Shown piece after piece: positions 13,571 to 25,450 of a stretch of 64,000 nt of DNA. The translations under genes and the position numbers were made by a program. The number at the start of each line of letters is the position of its first letter. Within the stretch, counting starts at the first letter, position 1. The stretch lies in NCBI RefSeq assembly GCF_031755915.1, contig NC_083382.1, forward strand, positions 32,510,501 through 32,574,500, written 5' to 3'. The DNA comes from Ziziphus jujuba (Eukaryota > Streptophyta > Magnoliopsida > Rosales > Rhamnaceae). The notes beneath the pieces are model-generated. The model had not been told where the DNA came from. It saw nothing but the letters and a program-made list of their open reading frames with translations, and searched no databases.

Positions 13571-15589
13571 TATACTCTGCTTTTGAATGAAATATGCAGA
13601 AAATAGAAAAAGAACGAGTTTTTTTTACATCATCTCTCTTATTTATATGCATAAAAATATTATGCTTAATATATTATTAGTTTTTATTACATAATTTTAT
13701 AAATATTTCTTTTTATCCTTTTTTAAAGATTCCTACCAATAATGACTCCTTGTTAACTAATTAGGATTAAAAATATTCTTTACTCATATATTTACACAAA
13801 GTACATTTTTTGATTTACAGCAAATCTTTAACAAATTTATCGTACGAACTAATTAATAAAATTCATACTAATGTATAAAATTCTGACTCCTTTTTATTTT
13901 TTTTTTTACTTTTGATTTTCAAAAGAAAAGTTTATTTTTTATTTTGATTTTTAAAAAATAAGTTTCACCAATCCAATACATCCTATAGACACAGTTAGGA
14001 TGGTATTCACGTTTTTCACACTTAGCTGAAGTTGAGCTAGTTGTGACAAAAAAAAAAAAAAAAAAAAATTGATAAAAGTGGATGGCTTTAGGAACTAACA
14101 TGGGAGATGATGGTTTCATCAAAAAAAAAAAAAAAAACATGAGAGATGATGGCCATGGATTGAACAAAATGGCTTTAAATGGGAAAAAGGAAAAAGATAA
14201 AGTAAAAATAAAATTGTTAACGAAGCAATGAAGCGTGATATCTTATTTAGTCAAAACAGCATACCATGCCTATTTTTTCTTTTTGGTAAGACAACACAAT
14301 CACATGTGATGTACTTTATTTTTAGAAGTTTGCGTAATAATATTTAAACTCCAGTGTCTTGTCTATAATCGTATATTCTCACTTCAATTCTCTTCCAATA
14401 ACTCCTATCCCCAAAATCAAATTAAATCTCTTCTATCCAATAATATATTAAATGAACAAGGATATTTTATTTTCAGAAGTTTGGGTAATAATATTCAAAC
14501 TTTAATGTGATGTCCATAATTGTATACTCTTACTTTGATTCTCTTCTAATTATCCCTATCCTCTAAGATCAAATAAAATCTCTTTTATCCAATAATATAT
14601 TAAATAGACAAGGATGATACTCTCCATTTATAAGAAAATTAAGATGTGAATTTGGATTAGCCAAATTATAACATGTCAACAATGGCTAAATTTACACCAT
14701 GTCATCATTATTAAATAGGAAACATTCCTATTAATCATTATATAATTAGTCTTAATTTTGTTGTATGATTTATAATTTAAAATAAAATAATTAAATCTGA
14801 TTATCCAAAATTAAATTGCTAAACTGATTATTTTTAAAGGCAAAAATGGTAATTATTAATAAAAAAAACCTTTTAATTTGGCAGATTTTACCAAGATTTT
14901 CCATGTAATGAGAAGCATATATCAATACATAAAAATAAAGGCATATATGACATGTTTCATATATTTTGTAAATATTGAAATCTTAATGGTAAATTGTGAA
15001 TGCTTTGCGTTTAAATTATGATTTTTTCTTTTTTTTTTTTTGGGTCATTGTTTTTGCATTTTACTTGTTTCATTATTTAATTCTTAACAATTGCTTAAAC
15101 ATAACAATCAGTTAGGAGATATTATATATATTATATTGGTTATACTTTTTTTTCTTATAGATAATCAACTAGAAATTCTATTTTTTGGGTCTAAAACTAT
15201 AATTTCTATTTTGCATAGTCATATTTGCTTTTTTATTTTTAATTTTAAACTATAAAAGGAAATTAACACCAATTAATGATTAATAGAAACGGTTTTTTTA
15301 TTTTTTTATTTTTTTGTTTAAGAATGATGATACGAAATAAATTTAGCCATTGGATTTGATTTTGGTTGATATGTCGCAATTTGGCTAAGTCAAATTGAGA
15401 TGCTTCATTTTCTTATAAATGGAAATAATTCTTGTCCATATCAAATGTCCTTCCATATTAAATACGCTAAAAAAAAAAAAAAGCACGTGTTAAGAATATC
15501 GTGATGACATTTTTATAAAAATTATAGAAATACAAAGTAAATAAAAACATGACTTAAACCATATATAGTTGATTTCACATACAAATACT

Positions 15590-15627
<38 letters not shown>

Positions 15628-16059
15628 TTTTTTTTTTTCACAATTAGAATCGCTAATGTGAAAGAGGATCTTTACGTAGGCATTCTCTTTTCTAATTAAT
15701 ATTTAAATATTATGTTATTAACTAAAAATATAAATAATTGAATTTGCTACTGTTTTGCAAATAAGGTTTAAAATCCAAATAAAGTGTGTATTTATAATTC
15801 ACTTTCCTTAAATTTAAACAAAACCAGCATAATGCCAACTGTCAAACAAATTTCATATATTCCAACCACAAAAACAAATTTCATTTATAATTCTTTAATG
15901 AAATTACAAGTGGTAATTGGCTGTATTTAATTTCGTTTTATTTACAAATCTAATATAGAAAAGTGGATCACAAAAGATAGTGCATTAAAATAGGTATGTG
16001 GGTCCTACAATAATGGTGACGTTTTTATTTTCCTCGTTTTAAAAAGGGAAAAAAAAAAA
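13271..16059. other. Intergenic region between the F-type relic and LHT-B
   Basis: No coding sequence is recognisable. The stretch holds poly-A runs (about 14047-14068 and 14121-14137), (AT)n tracts (13554-13574 and 15594-15624) and a 151-bp imperfect tandem duplication (listed separately). The inverted words ggattagccaaatt (14650s) and aatttggctaagtc (15380s), with similar flanks, could mark the ends of a decayed transposon of about 770 bp, but no target duplication could be fixed. Confidence 0.5.
14310..14611. repeat. Imperfect tandem duplication, about 151 bp x2
   Basis: Both halves contain agaagtttg(c/g)gtaataatatt(t/c)aaact, then (g/t)tataatcgtata-like sequence, ctcttccaat/ctcttctaat, and atccaataatatattaaat. 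A third partial copy lies at about 28880-28970, downstream of the LHT-D relic. The word is therefore part of the larger repeated unit of the LHT cluster. Confidence 0.75.
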
Positions 16060-16286
16060 CAAAAAAATCGGTTTCTATGAAATGTGGTGAAGAAAAACTC
16101 CAGAGTCAGACCCGATAATATATATATATATATATATAAACAGAAGAGTCATTCTCATCGATGGTGCAACCAGGTTTTTTTGGTTTTTGGTTTTGTTTTT
16201 CTTGTATGTTATAAATTAATATATTTTTTCTGTGTTGTTTTCTAGAAGTATTATTTTTGCAATTCTCTGCCATTCAAAGCTAAGCC
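16060..16286 (+). promoter_or_regulatory. Promoter and 5' UTR of LHT-B
   Basis: The block is homologous to the LHT-A promoter (tcggtttctatgaaat, then a TATA-like (AT)n ending in ataaacagaagagtcattctc at about 16117-16155, then ttctgcaattctctgcc before the ATG at 16287). The TATA region has expanded to a longer AT microsatellite than in copy A. This could change promoter spacing between the two paralogues. Confidence 0.5.
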
Positions 16287-17399
16287 ATGGGAACTCAAGC
16301 TCCTGCTGATCATCAGAACAATAATTACGTAGGCAAAAATGTTAGTCCATCTTATCTCTCTCTATATCTGTCTATCTCCTTGCAGAAACTGATTACCTCT
16401 ATAACTTTTGGAGTTCAACGTTTAACATGCATCAATTTTTGCACTTTCAATTGGTTTTGCAGCGTTTTGTTCCTAGTTTCTTTGTTTATATTATGAATGT
16501 TTTTGCACTCTGAAAATAGGGACTGAGAAAATCACGCAATTAGGGAAAATATTAAATTTCTTTTCGAACACGTATTAATCACACAGGATAATCTTGAACA
16601 AAAAAAGACTGAATCTGTATAAGTAGTTGTTCTTTCTTTTTCAACCGTACGAAAAGTATGTAAAAACATCTTTGCATTTACTGCACATAACCCACCTTTT
16701 TCTTGACTTTGGTGTGAAATGTTCGTTACAAATATTTATTTTTATTTTTGTTTTCTGGGTTGTTATCATGGTTATTATGAGTTGTTGCTTTGAAGATGAC
16801 ATGATCCAGTAATAAGGTACTTCAATTTTTTATCCAATTAATCAGAAAAGTGCAGTGGTTAAACTCTCGTTCGTTACGAGTTACATCAAGCTAGTCATGT
16901 GAATTACTTTGTTGTATAAGATAATATGTATATAAATATATAATCATAATAAATAGTAAGAAATTGGTTTTCAACATTTCACATATTAAGAATTTTGAGA
17001 CCCTATGAATCAAAGGTTTTATAGAATTTATTGGACGTTGATTGGAAATTTAATTTGTAAAGTATAACATGCTTACGAAAAGAATATAATATTTTTTTGT
17101 ATAAACAAGAGAGCAACATATTCAAATCAATGACATCTCACCAATTGACAACATGAAAATGCTTTTTCGAATCTTCTTACTTATGATGGAACTACCAAAT
17201 AATGAAGATTCCTTGGACTTTTTGTATTCCAAAAATCATTCCTCGAAATTGTAGGAATTCCATAGATGCACCCATCAATGAATGGATGAGCCCCTATACC
17301 CTTAGGTTGACCAAAATTTTTGTGCAAATAATTTTTCGAAAATATTAATCATGGAATTCTAGGTGAGCTTTACTGCCAATGAGAATACGTTCTGTTTTG

Positions 17400-17440
<41 letters not shown>

Positions 17441-19405
17441 GGACGAAGAAATAAAGAGGCAGAAGCAAATTGATGATTGGCTTCCAATTACATCTTCAAG
17501 GACAGCAAAATGGTGGTACTCAGCTTTCCACAATGTTACTGCTATGGTTGGAGCTGGTGTCCTCAGTCTCCCTTATGCCATGGCAGAGCTTGGATGGTAT
17601 GTTTTTTTACCTTTCTCTTTTCTTTCTTTCAAAACAGCATTTAAAGTTCTGATATAGACAGAAAAAACTGTACTGGTAATGTCAATTTGTGAGTCATCAG
17701 ATTGAGAGCTTTTTTTTTTTTTTTTTTTTTTTCCCTGCGTTATCAGGGGGCCTGGCGTTACTGCTCTAGTGCTATCTTGGATAATCACTTTGTACACTCT
17801 GTGGCAAATGGTTGAGATGCATGAGATCGTTCCAGGGAAACGTTTTGATAGATACCATGAACTGGGTCAGTATGCATTTGGAGAAAAACTTGGTCTCTGC
17901 ATTGTGGTCCCTCAACAACTTACTGTTCAAATAGCTACGAACATTATCTATATGGTTACTGGAGGAACGTCACTGCAGAAGTTCCATAACACTGTGTGCC
18001 CAAGCTGCAAGAATATCAAACTTACTTACTTCATTATGATTTTTTCCTCTGTTCATTTTGTGCTATCCCATTTGCCCAACTTCAACTCCATCTCTGGTGT
18101 CTCCTTGGCTGCTGCAGTAATGTCCTTGAGGTTAGTGTCTAATACCCAATTTTCCTTACATAGTGCCTAAAACAAAGACAAATGGTGTCTGAATTAAATT
18201 GATATGGAAACTTAAGAATTCGGGGATCTGAACTTTCATGCAGTTACTCCACCATTGCCTGGGGAGCTTCTGTAGATAAGGGTGTTCAGAAAGATGTGGA
18301 ATATAGCTACAAAGCCCAGAGTGCTGCAGGAACTGTCTTCGACTTCTTCGGTGCCTTGGGTAATGTGGTTTTTGCCTATGCTGGGCACAATGTGGTCCTT
18401 GAGATCCAAGCAACAATTCCATCTACACCAGAGAAGCCATCCAAGGGTCCAATGTGGAAAGGAGTCGTTGTTGCCTATATAATTGTTGCTCTGTGCTACT
18501 TCCCTCTTGCTCTGATTGGATATTGGATCTTTGGAAATAAGGTTGAAGACAATATCCTTATCTCATTGGAAAAACCAGCATGGCTTATCGCAATGGCTAA
18601 TATGTTCGTTGTCATTCATGTTATTGGCGGCTATCAGGTGAATTTCCAAATTCTAAGTCTTCATTTTACTGATCAACGTTCACTAGCAGATTAACTAATA
18701 TTTTTTATTCTCTGTTTTCATGCAGATTTTTGCAATGCCAGTGTTTGACATGATTGAATCTGTAGTCGTAAAGAAGTTAAAATTTCCACCCAGCGCAGCG
18801 CTGCGTTTCATTATTCGCAATGTATACGTGGGTAAGTATACATATACCTTCCTCCAAAAGCAAAAGCAAAATCCACATTAGCAAGGTGGACATAATCTCA
18901 GTTATGCATACCAATTGAAGTCCCATGGTCTTTATATTGCAGCATTAACGATGTTCGTAGGCATTACTTTCCCTTTCTTTGGTGGCCTTCTTTCATTTTT
19001 TGGAGGATTTGCTCTTGTTCCAACATCATACTATGTAAGCAACAACCACCTCTCTTTTATCATCCATTCAAAGGAATAACATTCAAGATTTTCGTAACAT
19101 TTAAATTTTTGTATTTTAATGATCTTATTGTTATTTTTTTCAGCTCCCTTGCATCATTTGGCTTATTGTCAAAAAACCAAGGAAGTACAGCTTATCTTGG
19201 TGGACAAACTGGGTATGTTACATCTTCATTGCCGTTATTTATTGTTCATTTGTTCATAAATATTTAAATTTCAGCTAATCTTATAAATGACTTTGATTAA
19301 TTTCAGATCTGTATTGTGGTTGGTATACTTTTGACGGTTCTAGCACCTATTGGAGGGTTGAGACAGATCATACTTTCAGCAAAGACCTATAAGTTTTACT
19401 CTTAA
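16287..19405 (+). CDS. LHT1: Lysine/histidine transporter LHT1-like, copy B (intact)
   Basis: Exons: 16287-16340, 17442-17596, 17747-18130, 18244-18637, 18726-18831, 18943-19034, 19144-19212, 19307-19405. Every coding exon has exactly the same length as in copy A, giving 450 aa with no stop or frameshift. The first residues ([18 protein letters not shown]) match copy A except for one residue. The amino acid permease core is intact. The most visible change from A is in the helix before VYMVTGG, where A reads IVEVGVNIV and B reads TVQIATNII; others include [12 protein letters not shown] and ILISLEKP. Those changes lie in the transmembrane core and could alter substrate range (inference). Intron 1 (1.1 kb) is shorter than in A. 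The acceptor of exon 2 directly follows a long (TA)n tract. Confidence 0.93.
17404..17438. repeat. (TA)n microsatellite abutting the exon 2 acceptor of LHT-B
   Basis: An uninterrupted TA tract of about 17 units ends only a few bases before the AG at 17440-17441. It replaces the polypyrimidine tract seen in copy A at this position. Length changes here could affect splicing of exon 2. Confidence 0.85.
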
Positions 19406-20218
19406 ACTCATCTTCACCCAGCTAAACGGGTAGTAAGTACCAGAAATAAGCAAAATTATTTAGCAGATAAGGAAAAAAAAGTAGCTGGTAACGACGATTA
19501 CGAAGCAAATGATCGATGATGATATTGAGCCATAATCATATGCAGGACAAATTATTTCAACAGTGTTTGTTCAGTAGTCACTGACACCACACCTGCAGTT
19601 TGTAAATTCGATCATAGCCAACTTTAATGAACTCCATATATGCGTTTTAAAGCTTGTTTTGTTGTACATCTCTTTGTATGCTTTTCGCATATCACCCCCC
19701 GTTGTGTTTATTTTCTGCAGTGTATTAATTGGTCACAGTTTGAAATGTTGGCTCTGCATTAGACATTTATGTATACCAGCAAATCTGAGCAGTTCGCTTT
19801 TGAGCAAAGTTTGTCAATTCTACGGTGTTAAACCTTAGGATTTGATTGGGTTATATTTTCAACGAATTAATAGTGAAAATGTTTATTTTCCTTCAATAAA
19901 CAACTTTTTTAATAAATAACTAAGCAGCAGGGACGGTAGTAGACTTATCTATAAAATCCCCTAGCAACCATACAAAGAAAACGACGTCCCAAAAAAAAAA
20001 TCAACAATACAAACAAGACAACAAGACAGCTCAAGAGGAACGTAACGTCAAGATGGATTTTGATTAAATGAATTTTGAATTTGAATCAATCGCTATTTAA
20101 ATAAATAAATTTGCTTTGATTGTGATTTTATGTACTCCTTTTGCATTCAAACTTTTTCCAAACAGTGTTCCTTTAATCTAACTGCACCGACAGATTGAGA
20201 GCTTTACTCTTTTCCAAT

Positions 20219-21814
20219 ATCGGGGGTCCTGGAGTGGCTATTCTAGTGCTTTCTTGGATAATCACATTGTATACTCTGTGGCAATGTAAAGCTCGATCTT
20301 TACATTGTGGTGCCTCAACAACTTATTGTTGAAGTAGGTACGAACGTTGTCTATATGGTTACTGGAGGAAAGTCATGCAGAAGTTCCATGACACTGTATG
20401 CCCAAGCTGCAAAAAAATAAAACTTACTTCATTATGATTTTCGCCTCTGTTCATTTTGTGCTATCCCATTTGCCCAACTTCAACTCCATCTCTAGTGTCT
20501 CTTTGGCTGCTGCAGTAATGTCCTTGAGGTTAATGTCTAATACCCAATTTTCTTTACATAATGCCTACAACAAAGACAAATGGTGTTCGTATTAAATTGA
20601 TATGGAAACTTAATAGATCGGGGTCCGAATTTTCATGCAGTTACTCCACCATTGCTTGGGGAGCTTCTATAGATAAGGGTGCTCAGAGTGATGTGGAATG
20701 TGGCTACAAATCCAAGACTGCTGCAGGAACTGTCTTCAACTTCTTTGGTGCCTTGGATGAGGTGGCTTTTGCCTATGCTGGGCATAATGTGGTCCTTGAG
20801 ATCCAAGCAACAATTCCATCTACACCAGAGAAGCCATCCAAGGGTCCAATGTGGAAAGGAGTCATTGTTGCCTATATAATTGTTGCTCTGTGCTACTTCC
20901 CTGTTGCTCTGATTGGATATTGGATCTTTGGAAATAAGGTTGAAGGCAATATCCTTCTCTCATTGGAAAAACCAGCATGGCTTATCGCAATGGCTAATAT
21001 GTTCGTTGTCATTCATGTTATTGGCAGCTATCAGGTGAATTTCCAAATTCTCTGAATCTTTTTTTCCCTTTTTATGGATCAACATTCGGTAGTAGTTTAC
21101 CAAATACTTTTTATTCTCCGAAATCATGTAGATCTATGCAATGCCAGTTTTTGGCATGATAGAAACTATATTGGTAAAGAAGTTACATTTTACACCCAGC
21201 ACGAAGCTTCGTTTCATTGTACGCAATATCTACGTTGGTAAGTATGTGTATACTTTCCTCTACAGTTAAGAATAAAATCCACGTTAGCAAGGTGGACTTG
21301 ATCCCACTTATGCATGTGAATAGAATTCTCATGTTCTTTATATTGCAGCACTACGATGCTCGTAGGCATTGCTTTCCCATTTTTTAGTGATCTTCTTTCA
21401 TTTTTTGGAGGGTTTGATTTTGCCCCAACAACATACTATGTAAGCAACAACTACCTCTCTTTTACTTTCCATTCACAGGAATAGCACTTTACAAGATTTT
21501 CTTAATTAGCATTAAAAAAATTTTATGTTACTGATCATATTGTTATATTTTTCAGCTACCTTGCATAATGTGGCATGCCATTAAAAAACCAAGGAAGTAC
21601 AGTTTATCTTGGTGGATAAACTGGGTATGTTAGATCTTCATTTCCATTACTTTTTATTCATTTGTTCATAAAATTTAAATTTTGCTAATCGTATAAATGA
21701 CTTTGATTAATTTCAGATCTGCATTGTACTTGGTGTACTTTTGATGGTTCTACCACCTACTGGAGGGTTGAGAAGATAATATTTACGGCCATGGAATATG
21801 AGTTTTACTCTTAA
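20219..21814 (+). pseudogene. LHT1-like pseudogene, copy C
   Basis: There is no promoter, exon 1 or exon 2. The relic begins in intron 2/exon 3 (exon 3 about 20219-20528), followed by exon 4 (20641-21034), exon 5 (21132-21237), exon 6 (21349-21439), exon 7 (21556-21624) and exon 8 (21717-21814). Disabling changes: exon 3 has lost roughly 100 bp after CTGTGGCAA, removing [10 protein letters not shown] through the GEK region. It also has a one-base loss at gtcatgcag and a four-base loss before TTCATTATG. Exon 6 lacks one base near its start, and exon 8 is shifted at TTGAGAAGATAA. Exon 4 is fully open and identical over a long stretch to copy A. The 5' edge is joined directly to the 3' flank of copy B. 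Confidence 0.92.
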
Positions 21815-22681
21815 ACTCATCTCACCCGACTAAACTGTCTTAAGTACCAGCAATAAGCAAAATTATTTAGTAGAGAAAAGAAAAAAGTGTATCTGATAAT
21901 GATGACGACGAAACAATGACCCATGATGATGTTACGCTACGCCGTAGTCTGTGCAGGATAAAATACTTCAATAGAGTTTGTTCAGTTTCAATTGACATCA
22001 AACCTTGAATTTGATCATAGCCAACTCCAAACTCCATAAATGCATTTTGAAGTTTATTTTCTTATCCATTTTTATGCGTGTGCTTTTTGTGTATCACCCC
22101 TCGTCGTGTTTGTTTTCTGCAGTGTAGTTAGTGGTCACAGTTGGAAATGTTAGCTCTGCAGTATATTTTATACATACCAGCAAGTTGGGGCAATTTGCTC
22201 TTGGAGTCTTCTTTGTTATACCTCTATTTTTGTGTGTGCCTTATTTCTAGTGTGTGAATACATTGTTTGCTATAAAATTCATCATATTTATTTATTTTTA
22301 TTATATTTTTATTCAATAGCCTCTTTATACTGGGGAAATGTTTGTTTTGCTTCAATATGCCAAAATGTTTGTTAATTTTCAAAATTAATTCATATGAGAA
22401 AATAATAAATGCTTCGCGATTCAAGGTTGGTTGAAAATTCATTAGTTTCCCAAAATTTTATTTTACTTTATGTTACTATTTGGTATTTGTTAATTAAGAT
22501 ATGAAGCTTAAATCCTATTGCAACTATACAAACAAAGCGATGTCCCAAAAATATGAAAAAAAAAAATACAAAACAAAATGTCTTAAGTTTAAAATGTAAT
22601 TTCATGAAATTGTTTGACACATTGATGTTATTGAAAATTTTCCTCTACTTTTGGCTCTCAAATTTATTATATTCCTTTGTT

Positions 22682-22684
<3 letters not shown>

Positions 22685-22718
<34 letters not shown>
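22685..22718. repeat. (AT)n microsatellite
   Basis: An uninterrupted AT tract lies in the 3' flank of pseudogene C, inside sequence that is otherwise homologous to the 3' flank of LHT-A/B. Confidence 0.8.
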
Positions 22719-22721
<3 letters not shown>

Positions 22722-23620
22722 ATTCTTATAAAATAAACTAATTAAATGGCATCTTTTAATCAATCCATGATTTTACAAACTTTCTTTCAAAGTGCTGATT
22801 TTTTTTTCCCTAGTTTTCTACAGTTTTGTTTTTGATTATATACGTACTTGTAGTTCATATTCATTTACTTTGTTCGACTAGCAATAAAATTTTACTTATA
22901 AATATCGTCTTCTTCCTAGCAATATATAAATATAAATTGATGGAAAGTCAAGAGCCTATATTGTAGACCTCGGTCACCTTCTCCCTCCGAAACAAACAGA
23001 ATATTACTTGTGTTTATGGTAATCAAATCAATTTTTGCTTAAGATGGGCATCGCTCTAAATCACAGACAATTAAAGCCAGATTGATTGATCGATAGGAAT
23101 GCAAAATGGAGGCACTACACAATTTCCATAATGTCACTGCCCAATGGGTGGAGCTGGTATCTTAAATTAGTAGTCTTCCTCATGCCATGTCATAAGTTTG
23201 ATGGCAGGTATGTTGCACTTTTAGGCATCATATATTGTGGAAATTCAGAATTGAAGAAGATTATAGAAAAAGCACCATGAGCTTAAACATGGAAAAGGGT
23301 ATTTTGTATGTTAAATTTTAGGGGTCCTGGAGCAATATTGATTCTGGCACTATAAGGCGTGATCATTTTATTCATTCTATGGAAAATTAAATGATTGAGA
23401 TGCATGAATTGCTTCCCAAATGAAAAATTCGATAGGTACCACGAGCTGCTTCAATATGCATTTTATGATAAAAAGCTTGGACTTTATATTGCAGTACCCC
23501 AGCAGCTAATATGTGAAGTTGGAGTGGACATGTTGTATATGCTTACTGGAGGAAAGTCTCTTCAGATGGTCCACAACATCAATTGGAAAGACAGCAAACC
23601 AATGAAGATTGCATACTTTA

Positions 23621-23907
23621 TGTTAGTGTCATGTCCCTTTTGTTGCTGTCATAAGTTGTTTTGTGCTGATTAGTTACTGTATTTTCAGTTTTTTGGTGAA
23701 ATACTGTTGTATTAGCTAGCCAAAGTATGGTTTGTCTTTTGGTGGTATGAGTACTGCAATAGTAGGTGAAAAGTAGGTGATTTACTGTTGTAAGCTCGTG
23801 TTTATATATTTTTGTCCAGAAATGAATGAAGCAAGTTTTCACACCAATTTACGCTCCTTGTTTTCTTTCCTTTTTTTTTGCTGTGTTTTTTGTCTAAAAA
23901 TCCTACA
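23621..23907 (+). repeat. Left LTR of the copia element in LHT-D
   Basis: The 287-bp direct repeat begins tgttagtgtcatgtccc and ends aaaaatcctaca. It is aligned end to end with the right LTR at 26972-27258. Confidence 0.96.
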
Positions 23908-23909
23908 AA

Positions 23910-23923
23910 TGGTATCAGAGCTC
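23910..23923 (+). other. Primer-binding site (initiator Met tRNA)
   Basis: The sequence tggtatcagagctc begins two bases after the left LTR. This is the usual copia primer site, complementary to the 3' end of plant initiator methionine tRNA. Confidence 0.9.
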
Positions 23924-24007
23924 TAATGATCTTAGTGGGGCTGTGAGTGAAATAGCAAAAAAAATGCAGAGACTTTCATTCTACATGTCCTTCTGTTTTT
24001 TTTTTAA

Positions 24008-25450
24008 ATGGCTTCAACTCATTTTTTTGCTCCATCACCTCCTATATTTTCTGGAGAAAATTATGCCATGTGGTCTATAAAAATAAAAGCTTTCCTTCAA
24101 GCTTTTGACTTGTGGGAAGTTGTAGAGACTGATAGAAATCCTCCCCCTTTGACAACAAATCCCACTATCGCTCAAGTAAAGCAACATAGTAAGGAGGTTG
24201 CAAAAAAGTTTCAAGCTTTATCTGCTTTACATGCTGGTGTTTCAGATGTGATGTTCACCAGAATTATGGCTTGCACTACAGCCAATGAGGTCTAGGACAA
24301 GCTGAAAGAAGAGTTCCAGGGAAGTGCAAGAACAAGACAGATGCAGGTATTGAATTTAAGAAGGGAATTCGAAACTTTGAGAATGAAGGATTCTGAGTTG
24401 GTGAAAGACTTTATTGACAGACTCATGAAGGTAGTAAACCAAATCAGAATTCTTGAAGAGGAACTGAGTGCCAGACGAATGGTGGAGAAAGTACTGGTCA
24501 GCTTGCTAGAAAAGTTCGAAGTAAAGATTTCATCCTTGGAGGAGTCAAGAGACCTGAATCATATTTGTTTGTCAGAGATTGTTAATGCTTTACAAGCAAC
24601 TGAATAAAAAAGATCTATAAGACAAGAAGAAACTTCAGAAAGTGCTTTTCTAGCACTACAAAAAGACAAGGCTCCAGCAAACAATAATCAAAAGAAGCAG
24701 CAAGTTTGAGGAAGTAATGACAAAGGACGATATGGTGCTGGTACAAACAGAGAGGGTGAAAGAAAGAAGTTTGTGATGTGCTCTCATTGCAAAAAGGACA
24801 ACCATTCTGAAAAATATTGCTGGTTTAGGCCTAATGTTCAATTTAGAGCTTGCAAACAACTTGGACATGTTGAAAAAGTTTGCAAAAACAAGGGAGAACC
24901 AATATAATAAGCACACCAGGTACAAGTTGCTGATGAAGCATGGCAAAGTGAGGAAAGACTGTTTGTTACTACATGTTATGCAAAAAACGATAGCAAAAAA
25001 GCTTGGTTGGTGGATAGTGGCTACACTCAACATATGACTCATTATGCTGATCTCTTCAAGACCTTGGATAGAAGCTTTGTTTCCAAAGTCCAAATAGGAA
25101 ATGGAGATTTTATTCAAGTTCAAGGCAAAAGAGATGTGGCTGTGGAAACTTCAATAGGTACTAAACTCATTTCAAATTTGCTATATGTACCCGAAATTAA
25201 TCAAAGTTCGTTAAGTGTGGTACAAATGCTTGAAAATGGATATTCCTTAAATTTTCAAGATAAGTCTTGCACAATATACGATCAACATGGAAGTGAAATT
25301 CTAAATGTTAGAATGACAGATAAAAGCTTTGTGGTAGAATGGAATTGGAAAAAGAGTGAAGTTCAAGCCTCAGAAGAGAATTTTATCCAAGAATATGGTG
25401 AAATTCAGGAGGAGGCTGATTCAAATGATGAAGATGCTATTGGAATCTGA
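24008..25450 (+). pseudogene. gag-protease remnant of the copia element
   Basis: The gag frame starts at 24008 (MASTHFFAPSPPIFSGENYA), a typical copia capsid start with the LxxxNYxxWxxxIKAFL pattern. A TAG at 24293-24295 replaces the Trp of EVWDKLKEEF. The frame continues to about 24606, where a TAA follows QATE. A CCHC zinc knuckle ([14 protein letters not shown]) is readable at about 24779-24820. The protease motif WLVDSG then opens the frame 25007-25450, which ends in an acidic stretch before the minisatellite. At least four stops break the polyprotein. Confidence 0.88.

Noticed and set aside
14640..15420. Transposon bounded by ggattagccaaatt / aatttggctaagtc
   Set aside because: The inverted words are short and imperfect, and no target duplication could be identified, so it is mentioned only as a possibility.
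18156..18422. 88-codon frame on the - strand, and alternative + frames at 10107-10307, 18282-18482 and 20679-20879
   Set aside because: All are shadows of LHT exon 4. The permease reading frame is conserved across copies, while these are not independently conserved.
20561..21055. 164-codon frame as a short functional LHT
   Set aside because: It is intron 3 plus exon 4 of pseudogene C. It lacks a promoter and the first helices, and its neighbouring exons are frameshifted.
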